A stretch of 56,453 nucleotides of DNA from an uncultured Pseudomonadales bacterium (GCA_943788895.1 CALSRZ010000004.1:1-56453), one strand, 5' to 3'. Numbered from the stretch's first letter, positions 18,947-27,778 are shown. Notes: generated by a model from the sequence alone, not told the origin. Made by a program: numbers and translations.

Positions 18947-20488
18947 ATGAGTAATAGTCAACCTACTATACTGCTGGTCGATGATGAGCGGCGCGTGCTC
19001 TCATCACTTACACGCTGCCTGGCAAGACTAGGTGTTAATCTGGTGGATTACAGCTGCCCACAGCAGGCACTGGAATTTGTCGCTGGCAATCGTCCGGATC
19101 TAGTGATTTCCGATCAGCGTATGCCGGTAATGCAGGGCAGCCAGATGCTCAGTGAGATAAAAACCATCTGGCCGGATATTCACACGATTATTCTCAGCGG
19201 TTACAGTGATCTTGAATCACTCTCGGATGCCTTTAACCGCCGTATTATCGATCGCTTTATCAGCAAGCCCTGGGATAATAATGAATTGCGTATGGTGGTT
19301 ACTGCGGCACTGAGAGAGCAGGGGCTGTTTGGTTTTAGCGGCGAAAAAAACACCTCTGTGACGACTGATTTTCACGGTATGCACAGTGCCAATCCGGCTA
19401 TGTACCGTCTGTTTGAACGAATTACAAAATCGGCGAGAGCCAATATTCCTATCTTTATTTCTGGTGAGACTGGAACAGGTAAAGAGTTGGTTGCCAGGGC
19501 CTGCCATTTGGAAAGCCCGAGAAAGTCACAGCCTTTTATTGCCATAAACTGTGCAAACTTTAACGAGAACCTGATTGAGTCACAGCTGTTTGGTCATAAG
19601 AAGGGTGCCTTTACCGGCGCCACGGCGGATCATCAGGGATTGATGGCGGCAGCGGGACAGGGCACGCTGTTTCTCGATGAGGTAACTACTTTGCCGCTGT
19701 CTCTGCAGGCGAAGTTGCTGCGGGTTATTCAGGAGCGCGAGTTCTCGCCGGTCGGTAGCCATCAGAGCTATCCGTTTGTCGCCCAGTTGTTGACGGCTTC
19801 GTCTACTACGCTTGCGAAAGCGGTTGAGCTGGGCCAGTTTCGTGAGGATCTCTACTACCGTCTCAATGTTATTCCTCTGCAATTGCCGCCGTTGCGTGAT
19901 CGCGGCGATGATGTGGTGATTATGGCTGAGCACTTTTTGCGCTTCTTTGCTCGACAGGAGAGTAAGGTATTTAACGGTTTTAGTGAGGATGCTGAGGTAT
20001 TTCTGCGCCAGTACCCCTGGCCGGGCAATGTGCGTCAGTTGGAGAATCTTGTTCATAGCATTGTGGTGCTTGCTGATCAGCGGATTGTTGATGGGGCGAT
20101 GCTTGGCTCGGCGATTGAGGGAGGGTCTTTATTAAAAGATGCTGAGGGCTCCTTGTTAAGAGATGCTGAGGGCTCCTTGTTAAGAGATGCTGAGGGCTCG
20201 TACTCTTCATTAAAAGACGCTGAGGGCTCGTGCTCTTCATTAAAAGACGCTGATGGCTCTCTATTAAGAAAGGCTGAGGGCTCTTTATTAAGACAGGCTG
20301 ATGGCTCTTCATTAAAACAGGCTAATGGCTCTTTGGCTTCAGGTAGCGGCGGGGTGCAACCTCTGTGGCAGGTGGAGAAAAATACTATTGAAGATGCCAT
20401 TGCCAGCTGTGGCGGCAATATACCCAAGGCGGCGGCACTGCTGGAGGTAAGTCCCTCGACCATTTACCGCAAGCAGAAGCACTGGTGA
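18947..20488 (+). CDS. NtrC-family sigma-54-dependent response regulator with repeat linker
   Basis: 514 residues from the ATG at 18947, chosen because AGGAGG lies 12 bases upstream; an in-frame start at 18842 has no such site. The receiver domain (about 7-120) has DDE at 11-13 and acceptor Asp56 (VISDQRMP). The AAA+ domain has Walker A GETGTGKE, an intact sigma-54 contact loop GAFTGA, Walker B GTLFLDEV and FREDLYYRLNV. The C-terminal Fis-type helix-turn-helix is GNIPKAAALLEVSPSTIYRKQ. About 75 residues of degenerate (S-L-L-[KR]-D-A-E-G) repeats separate the AAA+ and DNA-binding domains, which is unusual. It should activate RpoN promoters; three such candidates stand before the alginate units of this window. 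Confidence 0.93.
   Translation: MSNSQPTILLVDDERRVLSSLTRCLARLGVNLVDYSCPQQALEFVAGNRPDLVISDQRMPVMQGSQMLSEIKTIWPDIHTIILSGYSDLESLSDAFNRRIIDRFISKPWDNNELRMVVTAALREQGLFGFSGEKNTSVTTDFHGMHSANPAMYRLFERITKSARANIPIFISGETGTGKELVARACHLESPRKSQPFIAINCANFNENLIESQLFGHKKGAFTGATADHQGLMAAAGQGTLFLDEVTTLPLSLQAKLLRVIQEREFSPVGSHQSYPFVAQLLTASSTTLAKAVELGQFREDLYYRLNVIPLQLPPLRDRGDDVVIMAEHFLRFFARQESKVFNGFSEDAEVFLRQYPWPGNVRQLENLVHSIVVLADQRIVDGAMLGSAIEGGSLLKDAEGSLLRDAEGSLLRDAEGSYSSLKDAEGSCSSLKDADGSLLRKAEGSLLRQADGSSLKQANGSLASGSGGVQPLWQVEKNTIEDAIASCGGNIPKAAALLEVSPSTIYRKQKHW
20116..20340 (+). repeat. Tandem repeat array inside the sigma-54 activator gene
   Basis: Eight imperfect copies of a 24- or 30-base unit (GGCTC...TTA[AT]AA/GA.GC.GA type) encode SLLKDAEG-like octamers, two of them extended to decamers by SY/SC. 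All unit lengths keep the frame. The array sits between the AAA+ domain and the helix-turn-helix. Confidence 0.93.
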
Positions 20489-20510
20489 TTCTTATTTTGC
20501 GATGGCGTTG

Positions 20511-20526
20511 TGCAATGCATATTGCA
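20511..20526 (+). promoter_or_regulatory. Dyad TGCAAT-N4-ATTGCA, candidate activator site upstream of algD
   Basis: A perfect 6-bp-arm inverted repeat about 100 bases upstream of the -24 element of the algD promoter, the usual distance for an enhancer bound by an NtrC-type activator. Assignment to the neighbouring regulator is inference. Confidence 0.4.
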
Positions 20527-20623
20527 AAAGTCCTCAATGGTGCTTCACTTATAAATTAATGTATATTATTAATATAATCTCGTAACTATATAATAAATAT
20601 ACTGAATACACTCTCTTAAATTA

Positions 20624-20641
20624 GTTGGCACAGAGTTTGCG
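20624..20641 (+). promoter_or_regulatory. Putative sigma-54 promoter for algD-algA
   Basis: AGTTGGCAC-N5-TTGC: GG at 20627-20628 and GC at 20639-20640, ten bases apart, with the consensus TGGCAC. The predicted transcription start is near 20652, so the ATG at 20642 would not be in the message; this decides the algD start downstream. In Pseudomonas, algD transcription also involves an NtrC-family activator (AlgB) and RpoN. Confidence 0.85.
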
Positions 20642-20710
20642 ATGGTCTATGACAGCACGTATGTCATTTCAGAATCATCAACAACGGCTGCCATGCCACA
20701 GGGAGTAATG

Positions 20711-22294
20711 ATGTTAAATAAAAATGGATTAGAGATAGCGGTAAACCCCGGCGAGATTTCCCTTGCCGAAAAAAATAGCCAGCTGAGCCCGGCTGAGCAG
20801 AGTTCGCAAATATTTAAAGCGCCACTTAAAGCGCCACTTAAAGAGCCGCTTAAATCGACACCTCAATCATTACCTGAAGTAACCGCCAAATCGGAACTGG
20901 ATATCAATCCTTCCCCAGCGGCTAATGACAGCCCCATAAGCTTTAAGCTCGATCTTCTTGAGCTCGACTCCGGACAAATTGCAGAGATCGCAGCAAAACC
21001 AACCATCAGTATTCTCGGGCTGGGGTATGTGGGGGCTGTCTCCGCTGCCTGTTTTTCACATCGTGGTCATTCAGTGATTGGTGTCGACCCGGACGTTGAG
21101 AAAATTGCGACGTTAAACCGCGGTGAGTCACCCATTGTCGAGGAGGGCCTGGCAGACTTGCTGGACAATGCGCGGCGGGTGGGTCGTCTCGAGGCTATCT
21201 GTGAACCACGCAAAGCGATTATGGAGTCCGATATAACCATGGTCTGTGTCGGTACCCCAACCGGCCCTAATGGTGAGTGCGACCTAAAGTATCTACGTAT
21301 GGCTGCAGAGCAGATTGGCTCGGCGTTGGCGGCTAAGGATGATTATCATGTGGTGGTATTCCGCAGCACTGTGCCACCTAAAACAACCCGCGATATTTTA
21401 ATACCGATTCTGGAAAAAGCCTCTGGGAAGATTTCCGGCAGGGATTTCGGCGTCTGTTTTAACCCGGAGTTTTTGCGCGAGAGCAGCGCGATCAAAGATT
21501 TCTATGAGCCGCCGAAAACCGTGATTGGCGCTGTGGATCAGCGCAGTTCAGCCGCTGTAGCCGAGCTTTACAAGGGTCTTTCCGGTGAGTTGATTGAAAC
21601 CACTATTGAGGCGGCTGAATTTGTTAAGTATATCGACAATACCTGGCATGGCCTGAAAGTCGGTTTTGGCAATGAGGTGGGGCGCCTGTGTAAAGCGATG
21701 GGCGTCGACAGTCATCAGGTAATGAATATTTTTGTTAAGGATACCAAGCTTAATCTGTCTCCCTACTACCTGAGACCAGGCTTTGCCTTTGGTGGCTCCT
21801 GCCTGCCGAAAGATACTCGCGGCATTATGAATTTGGCTGCGGATAACAGCGTTAGCACCCCGTTAATTGACAGCATTCTTAATTCCAATGACCGCCATAT
21901 AGAACACGCGCTATCGATGATTACCGCCTGCAAGGTAAAGCGTATCGGCATAGTTGGCCTTACCTTTAAGGCGCATACAGATGATATGCGCGAAAGCCCA
22001 TTGCTCGAGCTGGTCAGGCAGCTCCAGGATCGGGGGCACGAAATAAGTTATTTCGATCCCAATGTCGCCTCTGAAGACCTTTTGAAAATGGGCGTAGAGC
22101 GGCAGCTGAGTTATTCGCGGTGCCTGAATATTGAGCAGTTGGTAAACACCACCGATATGCTGGTGGTCGGTCACAATACTGATTACGGAAGGGGCGCTGC
22201 CCATCTGGCCAAGGGCTTTATGCCAGTGGTCGATCTGGTGGGACTGGGCAATTCATTTAAGTACGCAAAAAACTGCCAGGGAATTTGTTGGTAA
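20711..22294 (+). CDS. algD: GDP-mannose 6-dehydrogenase AlgD with N-terminal extension
   Basis: 527 residues. It oxidises GDP-mannose to GDP-mannuronic acid, the committed step of alginate synthesis, using NAD. The Rossmann start ISILGLGYVGAVSA, NPEFLRESSAIKDF, the helix with EFVKYIDNTWHGLKVGFGNE, and catalytic Cys364 in FGGSCLPKDTRG (Cys268 in Pseudomonas) identify it. The offset of 96 residues is an added N-terminal tail, rich in Ser/Pro/Lys with LKAPLKAPLKEPLKS repeats and no known domain. The start at 20711 is preferred because GGGAG lies five bases upstream and the sigma-54 start point lies before it; the frame is open from 20642. algA follows after 32 bases. Confidence 0.93.
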   Translation: MLNKNGLEIAVNPGEISLAEKNSQLSPAEQSSQIFKAPLKAPLKEPLKSTPQSLPEVTAKSELDINPSPAANDSPISFKLDLLELDSGQIAEIAAKPTISILGLGYVGAVSAACFSHRGHSVIGVDPDVEKIATLNRGESPIVEEGLADLLDNARRVGRLEAICEPRKAIMESDITMVCVGTPTGPNGECDLKYLRMAAEQIGSALAAKDDYHVVVFRSTVPPKTTRDILIPILEKASGKISGRDFGVCFNPEFLRESSAIKDFYEPPKTVIGAVDQRSSAAVAELYKGLSGELIETTIEAAEFVKYIDNTWHGLKVGFGNEVGRLCKAMGVDSHQVMNIFVKDTKLNLSPYYLRPGFAFGGSCLPKDTRGIMNLAADNSVSTPLIDSILNSNDRHIEHALSMITACKVKRIGIVGLTFKAHTDDMRESPLLELVRQLQDRGHEISYFDPNVASEDLLKMGVERQLSYSRCLNIEQLVNTTDMLVVGHNTDYGRGAAHLAKGFMPVVDLVGLGNSFKYAKNCQGICW

Positions 22295-22326
22295 AAAAGA
22301 TTTTAAAAAAAATATAGGGAGGAACT

Positions 22327-23796
22327 ATGGATAGGGAAATTGAACAGAGTGACACAGGTGATCAGCCGCTGATAAAAAATGTCGTGCCAGTGATTCTCTC
22401 GGGAGGCAATGGCACTCGACTGTGGCCTAAATCCCGCAAGAAAATGCCCAAGCAGCTGTTAAAGCTCAATGGTGAAGACTCTATGCTACAGCGCACTGTA
22501 AGCCGCGTTGCGAACCTGCAAAGCCCCATTGTGGTGTGCAATGAGGAGCAACGTTTTATGATTGCCAGCCAGCTGCAGGAGGTCGACTGCAATGCCACTA
22601 TCATTGTTGAGCCCTTTGCGCGCAATACCGCACCTGCTATAGCTGTGGCGGCATTTCAGGCGCTTTCTGAGGGGGCTGATCCACTTCTTCTAGTCCAGCC
22701 GGCGGATCATCTAATTGGCGATCAACAGGCTTTTCAGGTTGCTCTTAAAGCGGCGCTGGAACTTGCCGACAGTGGTAAGTTGGTTACTTTTGGGGTGCCA
22801 CCTTCTGAGGCAGACACCGGTTTTGGCTATATCAAAGTTGCTGGTGGGTCCGGTGGATCATGCTCGGAGGGGGAGAGGATAGAGCAGTTTGTTGAGAAGC
22901 CGGGCCTGGCCACCGCTGAAGAATATCTCAGCAGTGGCGATTACTTTTGGAACAGTGGCATGTTTGTGTTTAAGGCCAGTGTCTATCTACAGGAGTTGCA
23001 GGAGCAGCAGGCGGAGATGTTTTTTCACTGCCAGAGAGCCTACCGCCGGTCGGTGCTTGAGGTGGGGGTTATCCGACTGTCGGAAGATGCGTTTAATCTC
23101 TGCCCCAGTGATTCTATTGATTATGCAATTATGGAGAAGACAGCGAATGCCTGGTTGGTTCCACTACACAGTAGTTGGAAAGATCTCGGCAATTGGTCGG
23201 CGATGTGGGAGGCGGCGGAAAAGGATGTTGATAACAATGTGCAGTGGGGGGATGTGCTGGCAGAGGATTGCCGGGGAAGTTTCTTTCAGAGTGATGGGCG
23301 TCTGATCGCTGCTATTGGGCTTGAGGATTTAATTGTTGTGGATACTAAAGATGCGGTTCTTGTTGCCGATAAGAGCCGTGTTCAGGAGGTTAAAAATCTG
23401 GTTGCTCGTTTGGATCAGCAGGGCAGAACTGAGCATCTCTCTCACCGCGAGGTTATGCGTCCCTGGGGCAGTTACGATTCCATCGGTCAGGGGCACCGTT
23501 TTCAGGTGAAGCTGATTAAGGTTAATCCGGGTGAGAGTTTATCTTTGCAGATGCATCATTATCGGGCGGAGCATTGGATTGTGGTGACTGGGACTGCGCT
23601 GGTGGAGCGCGATGGCGAGGAGCAGTTGGTGTCGGAGAATGAGTCGGTGTATATCCAGATCGGTCAGCGTCATCGTTTAACAAATCCGGGGAGTTTGCCG
23701 TTGCAGTTGATTGAGGTGCAGAGTGGCTGCTATTTGGGTGAGGACGATATTGTGCGGTTTAGTGATAATTATAATCGTGTGAAGGAGGCTGGGTAG
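22327..23796 (+). CDS. algA: Bifunctional mannose-6-phosphate isomerase / GDP-mannose pyrophosphorylase AlgA
   Basis: 489 residues, close to the 481 of Pseudomonas AlgA. The N-terminal nucleotidyltransferase has GGNGTRLWPKSRKKMPKQ, QPADH, a FVEKP motif and the NSGMFVF segment; the C-terminal cupin-type isomerase domain has SLQMHHYRAEHWIVVTGTA. It makes mannose-6-phosphate and GDP-mannose for AlgD, so the algD-algA pair supplies the precursor. AGGGAGGAAC precedes the ATG. The 3' third uses noticeably more GTG/TTG-type codons than its neighbours. Confidence 0.94.
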   Translation: MDREIEQSDTGDQPLIKNVVPVILSGGNGTRLWPKSRKKMPKQLLKLNGEDSMLQRTVSRVANLQSPIVVCNEEQRFMIASQLQEVDCNATIIVEPFARNTAPAIAVAAFQALSEGADPLLLVQPADHLIGDQQAFQVALKAALELADSGKLVTFGVPPSEADTGFGYIKVAGGSGGSCSEGERIEQFVEKPGLATAEEYLSSGDYFWNSGMFVFKASVYLQELQEQQAEMFFHCQRAYRRSVLEVGVIRLSEDAFNLCPSDSIDYAIMEKTANAWLVPLHSSWKDLGNWSAMWEAAEKDVDNNVQWGDVLAEDCRGSFFQSDGRLIAAIGLEDLIVVDTKDAVLVADKSRVQEVKNLVARLDQQGRTEHLSHREVMRPWGSYDSIGQGHRFQVKLIKVNPGESLSLQMHHYRAEHWIVVTGTALVERDGEEQLVSENESVYIQIGQRHRLTNPGSLPLQLIEVQSGCYLGEDDIVRFSDNYNRVKEAG

Positions 23797-23816
23797 TTTG
23801 GGTGTTTAGTCCGCTG

Positions 23817-23980
23817 GGGATAGCCCCTGCCTAGACCCTTGAGATCGGTCCCATGGGTACAGGTATTTCCAGCGTTCGCACAACTCGCTGCGCTCAAACA
23901 AGTGCTCTCTCTATCTGCAAATACCTGTACCCATAAGCCGGGCCCTGTTTGATCTCAAGGGTCTAGGCAGGGGCTATCCC
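23817..23980. repeat. 164-bp MITE-like palindromic element
   Basis: Outer arms 23817-23846 and 23951-23980 are perfect 30-bp inverted repeats; inner arms 23853-23868 and 23919-23934 are perfect 16-bp inverted repeats. The centre (23869-23918) carries a word family (TTCGCACAACTCGCTGCGCTC) often seen in dispersed repeats of marine gammaproteobacteria. No open frame is present. It lies between algA and the terminator facing nhaB. Confidence 0.93.
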
Positions 23981-24008
23981 ACTGATAGCGAGTTTTTCAG
24001 CAACAATC

Positions 24009-24042
24009 AAAAAAGCCAGATAAAAGATTATCTGGCTTTTCG
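24009..24042. terminator. Bidirectional Rho-independent terminator between algA and nhaB
   Basis: AAAAGCCAGATAA (24011-24023) and TTATCTGGCTTTT (24028-24040) form a 13-bp stem with a four-base loop, with T-runs on both strands; it serves convergent algA and nhaB. Confidence 0.88.
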
Positions 24043-24066
24043 AGTTCTACTCTTTGCTCAGGCAAG

Positions 24067-25573
24067 TTAGATCATATAAACCACACCTGCCAGACCAGCC
24101 ACTGTCAGAACTACTGTGTAAGGCAGGGCCATAAACACCATGCGCATATAAGAGAGTCTAATCAATGGCGCCAATGCCGAGGTCAGCAAGAACAGAAAGG
24201 CTGCCTGACCATTAGGGGTGGCGACACTGGGCAGGTTGGTACCTGTATTGATGGCAATAACCAGTTTGTCGAACTGTGCGCGGGTGATATCACCGGCTTT
24301 TAGTGCTTCGGAGATTTCATTGATATAAACCGTTGCCACAAACACATTGTCGCTGATAGCTGAAAGCAGACCATTGGCAAGGAAGAACATACCTGGCTGA
24401 ACAGCTTCATCCAAAGTTAATACCCAGGCAATAACTGGCGTGAAAAGATGCTGGTCATGAATCACCGCAACAATGGCAAAGAACACCACTAAAAGCGCTG
24501 TAAAGGGCAGTGCCTCTTCAAAGGCGTGACCTATACGGTGCTCTTCAGTAATGCCGTTTAAGGCCGTTAACAGCACTATAACCATCAGGCCAATCAAACC
24601 TACTGGTGCCCAGTGGAAAGCCAGGCCGAAAACCAGAACAAGGGCGACCAGTGACTGCACTATCAATGTGGCTTTGTCGGACTGAGTGCGGCGAGCATCA
24701 TCGTGGTCGCTGGACTGCTGCAATATATTGCGCACTTCTATGGCAGTTCTGTGCCGTAGCCAAAGACTTTAAATTTCTCTAGTAACAGACAGGTGATTAA
24801 TCCGCAGACAAACACTGGCATGGTTACCGGTGCCATGCTGAGAAAGAATTCAATAAAGTTCCAGCCGGCCTTTTCAGCAATCAGCAGGTTCTGTGGCTCG
24901 CCAACCAATGTGGTGACGCCGCCCAGAGCTGTACCTACAGCGCCGTGCATAATCAGGCTGCGCAGAAAGCTGCGGAACTGTTCGAGTTCTGCCCGCTTTG
25001 TTGAGCGAAGGCTGTTGTCATCACTGTGGTCGTGATTCTCGTCGACGATTTGTCTTGCCCGAGGCGACCTTGTGATAGACCGAATAAAAGCCCACCGAAA
25101 TAGTAATCAGTACCGCTGTTACGGTTAGTGCATCGAGAAAGGCTGACAACACTGCACCGGCAAAACAGAATAGAAACGATAGGGCAATTTTTGACTTTAC
25201 GCCAAGGAGTATTCTGGTAAAGGTAAACAGCAGCATATCGCGCATAAAGTAGATGCCGGCGACCATAAACATCAGCAGCAGTATTACCTGAAAATTACTC
25301 ACGGTTTCCTGATAGACCGCTTCCGGGGATGTCAGGCCAAGTAGAACCGCTTCAATAGCCAAGAAGGCCGCCAGGCTGAAGGGGGTAGCATTTTAGCGCC
25401 ATCGCCAGGGTGAAGATAAATTCACCGATCAATACCCAGCCGGTAATAAAGGGGCCAAAGGCCATTAATACCAGAGGGTTTAATATAAGAAATGCAATGA
25501 TCGATTTTTCATACCAGTCTGGTGAATTACCTAAAAAATTCTTTTTTAATGCCTGGGCCAGAGTTGGTTGCAT
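24067..25573 (-). CDS. nhaB: Na+/H+ antiporter NhaB, interrupted by three frameshifts
   Basis: Four reading-frame pieces join into one NhaB of about 500 residues. Piece 1 (25573 downward) has the N-terminus [22 protein letters not shown] and [13 protein letters not shown]; near 25365-25380 the frame shifts into [18 protein letters not shown]. Near 25045-25052 one extra A separates KVASGKT from [25 protein letters not shown]. Near 24736-24742 one missing base separates YGTELP from [15 protein letters not shown]. The C-terminal piece has [16 protein letters not shown] and [37 protein letters not shown], diagnostic for NhaB. The protein expels sodium across the inner membrane. Because conservation is perfect on both sides of every break, sequence errors are likelier than decay. 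Confidence 0.88.
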
Positions 25574-25685
25574 GAGGGGTCCTTTTTTTGAAGTAGAGCT
25601 TTTAAGTTTGTTTTAAAAGCTGAAAATTCTTTCGTGTTAGACTGCCGGAAATTAATGGCGAAACAGTATCTGTAGACCCGTCAAT

Positions 25686-26571
25686 ATGCAAGCCTCAGAG
25701 GCTTTTAAATCACAGTTCATGGTGTGTTGCAGTATGCTTCCAGAAAATCTTCAGCGGTTTTTCGCGACTAATAGATATACATCAACCGGTGACAGTCTGT
25801 GGATTATTCCCGTGGTCGGGCGAGATATCCTGGTGGCCCATGGCAGCAATGTGCTGGTGGTGGATAAAAACGCTGCTGACACCATGAAGTTTTACTGCCA
25901 GCAGCGGCTGATACTGGGCCAGTGGCAGGGTGTCGACTGTGAAGTTTGGGATCTCTCCCCGGAATGTAGCTCTATGCCTGGGTATGGGCTTATGGATCTG
26001 CGCTCAATGCTGAGATCGGTCTCCGATGAGGAGTTCTCTCTGGCAAGCCGCGCAGTGCAGATGCTCGAATGGAAGAAGACCCATCAATACTGCGGTTCCT
26101 GTGGTCAGCCGACCACCAATTCTGCAGATGACCATGCGCTGCAATGTCTGGCCTGTAATATCAACCTCTATCCACGTATCTCACCCTGTGTGATTGTCGT
26201 GGTAATTGATGGCGAGCGCTGTCTATTGGGTCGCCAGGCCAGCTGGCCCGAGGGTCGGTTTAGTGCTCTGGCGGGATTTCTCGAAGCCGGTGAGAGCGCA
26301 GAACAGGCCCTGCACCGTGAGGTCTTTGAGGAAGTCTGGCGTGCATATAGAGAATATTCGCTATATGGGCAGCCAGACCTGGCCTTTCCCGGGCCAGCTG
26401 ATGCTCGGTTTTTTGGCCGATGCGAAAACCACAGATATTCAGGTCGATGGGGTTGAGATTGCCGAAGCCGAGTGGTTTCACTACAGCCAGCTGCCGGATA
26501 AATTGCCCTCTATACAGAGTATGTCCGGGCGTTTGATTGATGATTTTGTCAAACAGATCGCGGCCAACTAG
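25686..26571 (+). CDS. nudC: NADH pyrophosphatase / NAD-capped RNA decapping enzyme NudC (one frameshift)
   Basis: About 295 residues when repaired. A zinc ribbon (CGSCGQPT ... CLAC) is followed by YPRISPCVIVVV and the Nudix box GFLEAGESAEQALHREVFEEV. One extra T near 26336 then turns GVHIENIRYMGSQTWPFPGQLMLGF into a false frame ending at 26456; the true frame continues to 26571 and ends SGRLIDDFVKQIAAN. QTWPFPGQLMLGF is the NudC-specific segment after the Nudix box. Divergent from nhaB. Confidence 0.9.
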
Positions 26572-26640
26572 AACTGCTGCTGAGTTAGTTTAATCAGTCT
26601 ATAATTAAGCTTTTTACATAATACTAAACTGGAGTTTGTC

Positions 26641-27723
26641 TTGGATTTCCTTCTTGAATACGGCCTGTTTTTCGCCAAAATCGTAACCTTTGTTATTGCT
26701 GTGATTATTCTGCTCAGCGTTATTGTTGGACTGAGCCAGAAGAATAAGCAGTCTGGCCACAAGGGGCATTTGGAGATTACCCCGCTCAATGAGCTTTACG
26801 ATGAGATGAGTGAAGCGATTAAGCTGGCGGTGATGGATGAGTCGCTGCACAAGGCGGAAGCCAAGAAACAGCATAAAGACAAACAGAAGAAAGCCAAGGA
26901 ACAGCAAAAAGCCCTGAAGAAAGCGGCCAAGAGTGGCTCTGAAGAAGATGCTGTCGAGCAAAAGCCACGGGTTTTTGTGGTTAATTTTCACGGCAATATC
27001 AGCGCCTCGGCGGTGACTAATCTGCGCGAGGAAGTGACGGCAATTCTCTCTCAGGCCAATGAAAAAGATGAAGTGGTTGTACGTCTCGAGAGTGGTGGTG
27101 GCATGGTACACAGCTATGGTCTGGCCTCCAGTCAGCTGGATCGTATTCGCAAGCGCAATATTCCACTGACTGTCTGTGTCGACAAGGTGGCTGCCAGCGG
27201 TGGCTATATGATGGCCTGTGTTGCCGACAAGATTCTCGCCGCCCCCTTTGCGATTCTCGGTTCTATCGGGGTTGTCGCCCAGCTGCCCAATTTTAACAAG
27301 GTGCTTAAAAAGCACGATGTGGAATTTGAATTGCTTACCGCCGGTGAGCACAAGCGCACTCTGACTATGTTTGGTGAAAATACCGACTCGGGCCGCGAGA
27401 AGTTTCTGGAAGATCTGCAGGATACCCACGATCTGTTTAAAGAGTTTGTCAGCGAGCATCGCCCCGTTGTGGATATAGATAAGGTTGCCACTGGTGAAGT
27501 TTGGTTTGGTCTGCGCGCATTGGATGTCGCTCTGGCTGATGATCTGCAGACCAGTGATGAGTACCTGGTCAGCCGCGCACAGCAGGCGGATCTATTTGAA
27601 GTTGTCTATGTACTTAAGAAAAAGCTCCATCAGCGACTGGGCTTTGCCGCAGAGGAGAGCGCCGATCGACTGATGCTGCGCTGGTGGGAACGCCTCACCG
27701 ACAATAACAACCGTATGATGTAA
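26641..27723 (+). CDS. sohB: Inner-membrane peptidase SohB (S49 family)
   Basis: 360 residues. The TTG start is supported by TGGAG eight bases upstream and by the family N-terminus (L)DFLLEYGLFFAKIVT. One N-terminal membrane segment (about 8-35), a Lys/Gln-rich charged spacer (about 80-105), then the S49 serine/lysine protease domain: nucleophile Ser in VAASGGYMMA, general-base Lys in TAGEHKRTL. Related to signal-peptide peptidase SppA; the physiological substrate is unclear. Confidence 0.93.
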   Translation: MDFLLEYGLFFAKIVTFVIAVIILLSVIVGLSQKNKQSGHKGHLEITPLNELYDEMSEAIKLAVMDESLHKAEAKKQHKDKQKKAKEQQKALKKAAKSGSEEDAVEQKPRVFVVNFHGNISASAVTNLREEVTAILSQANEKDEVVVRLESGGGMVHSYGLASSQLDRIRKRNIPLTVCVDKVAASGGYMMACVADKILAAPFAILGSIGVVAQLPNFNKVLKKHDVEFELLTAGEHKRTLTMFGENTDSGREKFLEDLQDTHDLFKEFVSEHRPVVDIDKVATGEVWFGLRALDVALADDLQTSDEYLVSRAQQADLFEVVYVLKKKLHQRLGFAAEESADRLMLRWWERLTDNNNRMM

Positions 27724-27744
27724 TCAGCTTTTCGATTCTGGGGC

Positions 27745-27778
27745 GTTTAAAAAAGAGAAGCGCTTAAAAAAGCGCTTC
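27745..27778 (-). terminator. Rho-independent terminator of the HD-GYP gene
   Basis: GAAGCGCTT (27757-27765) and AAGCGCTTC (27770-27778) form a 9-bp stem with loop AAAA; on the minus strand it is followed by TCTTTTTT. The stop codon of the HD-GYP gene lies inside the hairpin. Confidence 0.75.

Noticed and set aside
20642..20710. Use of the ATG at 20642 as algD start
   Set aside because: It lies upstream of the transcription start predicted from the sigma-54 promoter and has no ribosome-binding site; GGGAG precedes 20711 instead.
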